This document shows positions 28,052-32,051 of a DNA stretch of 32,051 nt, piece by piece; the first letter of the stretch is position 1, and every line of letters begins with the position of its first letter. The DNA comes from Aeromicrobium sp. (GTDB lineage Bacteria > Actinomycetota > Actinomycetes > Propionibacteriales > Nocardioidaceae), in assembly GCF_014378035.1 (NCBI RefSeq), contig NZ_JACMOM010000326.1:1-32051 (forward strand), given 5' to 3'. A program made the translations under genes and the position numbers. Under the pieces are notes generated by a model. It was given only the letters and a program-made list of their open reading frames with translations, made no database searches and was not told where the DNA came from.

Positions 28052-29435
28052 GCGGGGCCGCGACGGGTTGTTCTCGAGGCTCAGACCGCGGTCGTTGAGA
28101 GCGCGGGTCACCCTCGGTGGTGTCGTCGTGGTGGCCATCGCGCTGGGTCTCGGCGCACTCGCGTTCAGCGTCTCGCTCGATCACAGCCTGCGTGCCTCCG
28201 CGGAGAACGCTGCGGAGCTGAGGGTCAAGGCGCTCGCGGAGGAGGTGCAACGGCAAGGTCCGGACGTGATCACGCGCCTCGGCGACGAGGCCGCGCGCCT
28301 CGTGAGTGCGGACGGGAGCGAGCTGGCCTCATCAGAGGATGCTGCGGCCGCGAGGCTGCCGGTACGTGAGGACCCGGTGGTGGCTGTCGTGGACGATGAG
28401 CACGTCCTGGTCGTGAGCGAGGACCTCGACGATGGCCGCGAGGTCGTGCTCGCGTACTCCCTCGAGGTCGACGACGACGTCAGTGGGACGGTCGGCAGGC
28501 TCCTGGTCCTGGCCATCCCGGCGCTGCTGGCCCTGTTTGGTCTGACCATCTGGTTGGTGGTCGGTCGGGCGCTGGCGCCGGTCGCCCGCATCCGGGGCGA
28601 GGTCGACGCGATCGGCGCCGACCGGCTCGATCGTCGGGTGCCGGAGTCCGGGTCCGGGGACGAGATCGCCCTCCTCGTCGGGACCATGAACCGCATGCTG
28701 GCCAGGCTGGACGACTCCCAGCAGGCTCAGCGCCGCTTCGTCTCCGACGCGTCGCACGAGCTGCGCTCTCCGCTCGCGACCCTCCGGCAGCACGCCGAGC
28801 TTGTCCACGCCCACCCCGAGGTGACGAGCGCGGAAGAGCTGTCCACCGTGGTCATTGAAGAGGGAGCACGTCTGCAGACCATCGTCGAAGCGATGTTGCT
28901 GCTCGCACGCCTTGACGAGGGCGCTCCGCGCAGGACGGATCCGGTCGACCTCGATGACCTGGCCATCTCCGAGCTCACCCGGCTTCGCTCGACGACCGGG
29001 CACGGCATGGAGGTGGACGGCACGGCGATCGGCCCTGCGCGCGTCTCGGGCGACTCACGACTTCTCGGCCAGCTCGTACGCAACCTCGCCAACAACGCGG
29101 CCCGGCATGCTTCAGGCCGCATCGCACTCGGAACCTGGACGGACGAAGCGTGGGTGTTCCTGACGGTCGACGACGACGGGACGGGGATCCCCGAGGACCA
29201 GCGAGACCGGGTCTTCGAGCGCTTCGTACGTCTCGACGAGGCGCGGGCCCGCGAGGCGGGCGGCAGTGGCCTCGGGCTGGCGATCGTGCGCGCGATCGCT
29301 CGAGCGCACGGGGGTGAGGTGCTCATCGAGACCTCGCCACGCGGCGGTGCGCGCTTCACGGTGACCCTTCCGACACATCCTGAAGAATGCTTCAGACAGC
29401 TTCAGGACCCGTTCAGCACCTTGCCCGCAGGCTGA
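28044..29435 (+). CDS. Two-component sensor histidine kinase (HAMP, HisKA, HATPase)
   Basis: The 463-aa sensor has TM1 at about 22-45, an extracytoplasmic domain at about 46-150 rich in acidic residues, TM2 at about 152-174 and a HAMP domain at about 174-228. H238 in FVSDASHELRSPLATLRQH is the phospho-acceptor. The ATPase domain shows NLANNAARHA, DDDGTGIPEDQRDRVFERF and GGSGLGLAIVRAIARAHGG. Its partner is the overlapping upstream regulator (GTG 28044 overlaps that gene's stop by 8 nt). The last 16 residues (ECFRQLQDPFSTLPAG) go beyond the usual end of the ATPase domain. They are encoded by the CTTCAG repeat region, so that tail is probably a by-product of an operator lying inside the gene. 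Confidence 0.94.
   Translation: MAERGRDGLFSRLRPRSLRARVTLGGVVVVAIALGLGALAFSVSLDHSLRASAENAAELRVKALAEEVQRQGPDVITRLGDEAARLVSADGSELASSEDAAAARLPVREDPVVAVVDDEHVLVVSEDLDDGREVVLAYSLEVDDDVSGTVGRLLVLAIPALLALFGLTIWLVVGRALAPVARIRGEVDAIGADRLDRRVPESGSGDEIALLVGTMNRMLARLDDSQQAQRRFVSDASHELRSPLATLRQHAELVHAHPEVTSAEELSTVVIEEGARLQTIVEAMLLLARLDEGAPRRTDPVDLDDLAISELTRLRSTTGHGMEVDGTAIGPARVSGDSRLLGQLVRNLANNAARHASGRIALGTWTDEAWVFLTVDDDGTGIPEDQRDRVFERFVRLDEARAREAGGSGLGLAIVRAIARAHGGEVLIETSPRGGARFTVTLPTHPEECFRQLQDPFSTLPAG
29380..29416 (+). promoter_or_regulatory. CTTCAG repeat cluster before the PepSY-like gene
   Basis: CTTCAG occurs at 29390-29395 and 29400-29405, then GTTCAG at 29411-29416 (spacing 10 and 11 bp). The inverted form CTGAAG is at 29380-29385. 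This is the same motif and spacing as before the regulator gene, so both are likely bound by the same OmpR-type regulator. Confidence 0.55.
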
Positions 29436-29439
29436 GGTC

Positions 29440-30087
29440 ATGACCAACACGCAACAGACCCAGCCAGTTCCCCACGAGCACGAGCGCGCGACCTTCTGGC
29501 GCCGCAAGCCCACCCTGTGGATCGTCGGCGGGCTCGGAGCGGCAGCGCTCTTGGTGGGCGGCATCGGTGCCGGCGCCGCGATGGCTGACGACGAGGACGA
29601 CGACCGTTTCGTTGCGGCCCAGCGCGAGGACGTAGGGGCCGTCGATCCTGCAGCAACCTACGGCGCGAAGGACGCTGGCGCCCTATCCGAGGTGCTCGCA
29701 GCCGCCCGCGACGAGGCCAACGGCACGCCGACCTCGTTGGAGGCGCACCGCAACGGCCCGTGGAGCGTCGACTTCGAGGCAGCGAACGGCGACGAGACAA
29801 CCGTGCTCGTCGCCTCGGACGGCGGCGCCTCGGTCGTCCGCACGGACAGGGCAGACGCGGACGACGCCAACGACCCGCCCCCGGCCGGCAAGCTCAACGA
29901 CAAGACCCTCGTCGCCGTCGCGGGGGCGGTCCTCGCTGAGGTGAAGGGCGTCATCGTCGATGTCGACATCGACGACAACAACGCCGAGGCCTACTCGGTG
30001 AAGATGCTCGCCGAGAACGGCACGGAGACCGAGATTGACCTCAGCACTGACTTCGCCGTGACCCAGGTCGACGTCGACCAGGACTGA
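29440..30087 (+). CDS. Membrane-anchored PepSY-like domain protein
   Basis: The 215-aa product has a cytoplasmic N-terminus of about 26 residues, one transmembrane segment (about 27-48, LWIVGGLGAAALLVGGIGAGAAM) and an acidic extracytoplasmic part. Two PepSY-like units can be proposed: about 75-135 (ALSEVLAAARDEANGTPTSLEAHRNG) and about 150-215 (KTLVAVAGAVLAEVKG, then EAYSVKMLAENGTETEIDLS). PepSY proteins next to OmpR-type two-component genes are common in actinobacteria and are thought to modulate proteases or sensing at the cell surface. ATG 29440 lies 4 nt after the kinase stop with a close GAGG. The domain call rests on pattern and context, not on a strict motif. Confidence 0.68.
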   Translation: MTNTQQTQPVPHEHERATFWRRKPTLWIVGGLGAAALLVGGIGAGAAMADDEDDDRFVAAQREDVGAVDPAATYGAKDAGALSEVLAAARDEANGTPTSLEAHRNGPWSVDFEAANGDETTVLVASDGGASVVRTDRADADDANDPPPAGKLNDKTLVAVAGAVLAEVKGVIVDVDIDDNNAEAYSVKMLAENGTETEIDLSTDFAVTQVDVDQD

Positions 30088-30096
30088 GACCACCGC

Positions 30097-30139
30097 CGAA
30101 GGGCCCTCAACCAGCAACGCCTTGGTCGAGGGCCCTTCG
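30097..30139 (+). terminator. Terminator of the regulator-kinase-PepSY operon
   Basis: CGAAGGGCCCTC (30097-30108) pairs perfectly with GAGGGCCCTTCG (30128-30139). After one mismatch, ACCA/TGGT extends the stem inward, leaving a 9-nt loop. It begins 9 nt after the PepSY-like stop. There is no strong T-run. Confidence 0.8.
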
Positions 30140-30226
30140 CGAGCAGCGACCGGCTCGGTCCGGCGGGCGAGGGGACCAGCGGGGTGGCGCCAGCGGACAA
30201 GACGATCACTCGAACGACTCCGACAT

Positions 30227-30240
30227 CGGGCCGGGGCCCG
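30227..30240. terminator. Possible terminator of the LapA-like gene
   Basis: CGGGCC-GG-GGCCCG lies about 35 bp past the leftward stop of the LapA-like gene. The stem is GC-rich but short and has a minimal loop. No T-run follows. Confidence 0.25.
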
Positions 30241-30273
30241 GGATGCCGATGAGGGGTGAGGTCCGGTCGACAG

Positions 30274-30675
30274 CTAACGGTTCTTCGTGTCCCTCTCGTT
30301 CTTTCGCAGGGCGCGATGTAGTTCGACGATGCGGACCGTGCCCGGCAGCGCGACCAACAGCATCCCGACGACTGTCGCGAACAGCAGAGTCAGACCGAGC
30401 GGGAATCGCCCGTCGAATCCAAGGAAGTTGAGGGCTACCTTCTGGGAGTTCTGACCGATGAAGATGAGCATGGCGATCACGAGAATCGCAGCCAGGATGA
30501 TCGATATCCAAGCCCAACTGGCTCGGGTCGCCCGGACGCGCCCCTTCTTGGTCAGGCCCCGACCTACACGTGGCTCGACAGATTCGGGCGCTCGTTTCGG
30601 GTGGGTCCCGTCGGTGGGGATCGGCGCTGATGGCTCGTTCTCTGGTGCGGGCCTGTCGGGGCGAGTCTCGCTCAC
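30274..30675 (-). CDS. LapA-like (DUF1049) small membrane protein
   Basis: The 133-aa product has a polar, Pro/Glu-rich N-terminal tail (1-50), TM1 at about 55-73, the short connecting block IGQNSQKVALNFLGFDGRFPLGL, TM2 at about 92-111 and a basic C-terminal helix (VELHRALRKNERDTKNR). 'N...V.LNFLGF......L.L.L..A...G.LL' is the recognisable LapA/DUF1049 pattern. E. coli LapA acts in lipopolysaccharide assembly; the actinobacterial role is unknown. The start is GTG 30675 with AAGGA about 7 nt upstream. It stands alone, 236 bp from the hemerythrin gene on the same strand, with inverted repeats in between. Confidence 0.78.
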   Translation of the reverse strand: MSETRPDRPAPENEPSAPIPTDGTHPKRAPESVEPRVGRGLTKKGRVRATRASWAWISIILAAILVIAMLIFIGQNSQKVALNFLGFDGRFPLGLTLLFATVVGMLLVALPGTVRIVELHRALRKNERDTKNR

Positions 30676-30733
30676 GGGTGGTCCTTTCGTCGCTTTCAGG
30701 GCTTTGACGTGGATGAAGTCGAGTGCCCGCCAC

Positions 30734-30763
30734 CGGAAGCGGATGTGTTCTGTGCCGCTTCCG
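30734..30763. repeat. 9-bp hairpin upstream of the LapA-like gene
   Basis: CGGAAGCGG (30734-30742) and CCGCTTCCG (30755-30763) are perfect reverse complements around 12 nt. The repeat lies about 60 bp before the LapA-like start and could be an operator or leader hairpin. Confidence 0.6.
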
Positions 30764-30870
30764 TGCGTGTTGTACGTAGCGTAGTGGGCGTGCTCGAAGG
30801 TGACTGATGGGCCAGAACTGAGGCCGGAGGGGAGCCTGCGGCTGTCGTCCAGATCGACCCGGCGGGCGGT

Positions 30871-30898
30871 GGAGATCTAGTCTGCAGTGGCGATCTCC
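30871..30898 (-). terminator. Possible terminator of the hemerythrin gene
   Basis: GGAGATC (30871-30877) and GATCTCC (30892-30898) form a 7-bp stem with a 14-nt loop, starting 13 nt past the hemerythrin stop. The stem is modest and lacks a T-run. Confidence 0.35.
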
Positions 30899-30911
30899 GA
30901 CGCTGGGAGTG

Positions 30912-31409
30912 TCACTTGATGACAGCGTCGACTGTCTTCTTGAGAGCACTGGGTTGCGCGGGACTGCGGGGCGCGTTCTTCTTCGCCTCGACCATCTCGG
31001 CGCCGATCTCTTGCAGCACTGATCGTCCGAGACCCTCGCGGACCTTCGGGAACCACTCCTGCTCCTCCTCGATGTGATGGGTGACGTTCTCGATCAGCAC
31101 GGTGGTCTTCGCGGTGAATCGCTCGTCGGTCGGCTTCATGCCGACCAGCTCCATGACCAGGACGTCCGCGGCGTGGTGCTCCTCGTACGACTCCAGCACG
31201 TCGTCCTCGACCTCGGGGAGCAGGTCGCGCACCCGTGTGTACATGACCTCGTTCTCGATGTAGGTGTGCACGGTCAGCAGCTTGATCATCTTGTTCACAA
31301 GATCGGCCTTGGCCTTGTGGGCGTTGTCGCCAGCCTTCTCGAATTTCTTGAACGTCGAGAGGATCTCTTTGTGGTCTTGTTTCAACAACACGATGGCGTC
31401 AGTGGACAT
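30912..31409 (-). CDS. Hemerythrin (HHE) domain protein
   Basis: The 165-aa product is a four-helix HHE protein that should bind a non-heme di-iron centre. Candidate ligands are H13 (KQDHKEIL), H48 and E52 (HTYIENEVMY), H79 (YEEHHAADV), and H111 or H112 with E116 (THHIEEEQEWF). These proteins sense or store oxygen, or respond to NO and oxidative stress. The C-terminus is basic and Lys/Pro/Ala-rich. ATG 31409 has GGGAG 6 nt upstream and a sigma-B-like promoter about 35 bp before it. The same frame is open to an ATG at 31673 and would add 88 residues including a transmembrane segment; see findings. Soluble and membrane-bound forms are both conceivable. Confidence 0.88.
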   Translation of the reverse strand: MSTDAIVLLKQDHKEILSTFKKFEKAGDNAHKAKADLVNKMIKLLTVHTYIENEVMYTRVRDLLPEVEDDVLESYEEHHAADVLVMELVGMKPTDERFTAKTTVLIENVTHHIEEEQEWFPKVREGLGRSVLQEIGAEMVEAKKNAPRSPAQPSALKKTVDAVIK

Positions 31410-31926
31410 GTTCGGCTCCCAGATAGGTATGAGATGTCCGCTGTACCCCACCGGGCGTCTCGCAACCCAGCAACCCGGGTTGACCCTCCCGCCGGCACGA
31501 ACCGTCAAGGGTGCCGCCGCCTCGTCGCGACCCGATCGGCCCCCGAGACCACGTGGTCGCGGTGCCGTCTTCGTCAGGCTGCATTCCAGGTGCACCATGA
31601 GCACGAGGAGCCCGGCCAGGGCAAGGAAGAACATCAAGAGGAACAGCAGTGCCTGTTCCGGATTGTTTGTCATGGCCGGTGTCCTTGCCGACGTCGAATG
31701 AACCTCATGTGCCGTGGTTCGAGTGGGGCGCTGTCATGCCGCAGACTCGGTGACTCTTGACCGGCTCCAGCAAGGTGAGAACGTCCGATTCGACCAGACT
31801 TCCGGGGGCGATGTTCACGACGACCCTCCAGGGCCTCGATCCGTGCACAGCTTTTGCTCAACCGGCAGTTGAGTTTCGCATGACAGGCCGCGCATCGCCA
31901 GATGAATTGACTCCGATCGCGTCAGG
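31410..31926. other. 517-bp region before the hemerythrin gene
   Basis: No gene is certain here. On the minus strand, 31673-31410 is in frame with the hemerythrin and begins MTNNPEQALLFLLMFFLALA, a strong membrane segment, with AAGGA 8 nt before ATG 31673. Beyond about residue 40 the extension looks non-coding. CAACCCGGGTTG (31471-31482) is a perfect 12-bp palindrome. CTCAAC-CGGCA-GTTGAG (31857-31873) is an inverted repeat before the partial gene at the window end. Nothing else was recognised. Confidence 0.5.
31443..31467 (-). promoter_or_regulatory. Sigma-B-like promoter of the hemerythrin gene
   Basis: On the minus strand GGTT (31467-31464), 15 bases and GGGTAC (31448-31443) fit the Streptomyces sigma-B type consensus GNNT-N14-16-GGGTAC/T. 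Transcription would start near 31436, giving a leader of about 27 nt that contains the GGGAG ribosome binding site before ATG 31409. Confidence 0.5.
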
Positions 31927-32051
31927 GTGACCGTCGCCGCCCTGCACCGTGCTTTCGGGTCGACGCGACTGGACCCGGGCGCCGGCCTGTCGGTGCGGAT
32001 CCTGCCTCACGCCGACCCGCAGACGACTGTCCTCACCAGCCCCCGCGGCCC
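31927..32051 (+). CDS. Start of an unidentified gene, cut by the window end
   Basis: From GTG 31927 the frame stays open to the edge and reads MTVAALHRAFGSTRLDPGAG, then LSVRILPHADPQTTVLTSPR. Amino-acid composition and codon use look like real coding sequence. The frame has a stop (31903-31905) shortly upstream, so this GTG is the only good start. I do not recognise the family from 41 residues. Confidence 0.4.
   Translation, partial: MTVAALHRAFGSTRLDPGAGLSVRILPHADPQTTVLTSPRG

Overview
The window is high-GC DNA with GTG/ATG starts, frequent 4-nt gene overlaps and gene families typical of Actinomycetota. The gene content (TRAM-domain RNA methyltransferase beside an APC permease, a zinc-ribbon polytopic protein, acnA, dxs followed by a PAC2 protein, actinobacterial-type XylA) suggests a Nocardioidaceae-like member of the Propionibacteriales. 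That assignment is inference from gene families; no rRNA or other taxonomic marker is present. I saw no tRNA, CRISPR array, transposase or integrase.

Layout. (1) 1-5536, plus strand: the C-terminal end of an APC permease broken by a 17-bp insertion, an RNA m5U-type methyltransferase, a very large zinc-ribbon membrane protein and an RDD-family membrane protein. (2) 5537-8397: aconitase behind a promoter with a perfect 14-bp palindrome and an iron-box-like sequence. (3) 8441-16920: a complete D-xylose module. xylF-xylG-xylH-ROK regulator run rightwards; xylB-xylA-second ROK regulator run leftwards, and the two units converge on 14 bp. The ABC importer brings in xylose, XylA isomerises it to xylulose, and XylB phosphorylates that into the pentose phosphate pathway. 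The xylF promoter carries a GTGA-N6-TCAC (CRP/GlxR-like) site and flanking TTGTT inverted repeats. (4) 17037-22136, plus strand: a Tat-exported PhoD phosphatase, a flavin-reductase-like protein, dxs (first MEP-pathway step) and a PAC2 protein whose 3' end is tandemly duplicated.

(5) 22323-27069, minus strand: a four-gene unit of histidine kinase, NarL-type regulator, ABC ATPase and FtsX-type permease, translationally coupled in pairs, with a 22-nt inverted repeat in front of the ATPase. (6) 27374-30087, plus strand: an OmpR-type regulator, its histidine kinase and a membrane-anchored PepSY-like protein. CTTCAG direct repeats with 10-11 bp spacing lie before both the regulator and the PepSY-like gene, suggesting autoregulation. 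(7) 30274-31409, minus strand: a LapA-like membrane protein and a hemerythrin with a sigma-B-like promoter. The window ends in the start of an unidentified plus-strand gene.

No wholly novel system stands out. The most interesting signals are the template-switch-like insertion in the APC permease, the 15-bp intercistronic hairpin between xylF and xylG, the repeated CTTCAG operators, the hemerythrin promoter with an open upstream membrane-segment extension, and the self-contained kinase-regulator-ABC unit.
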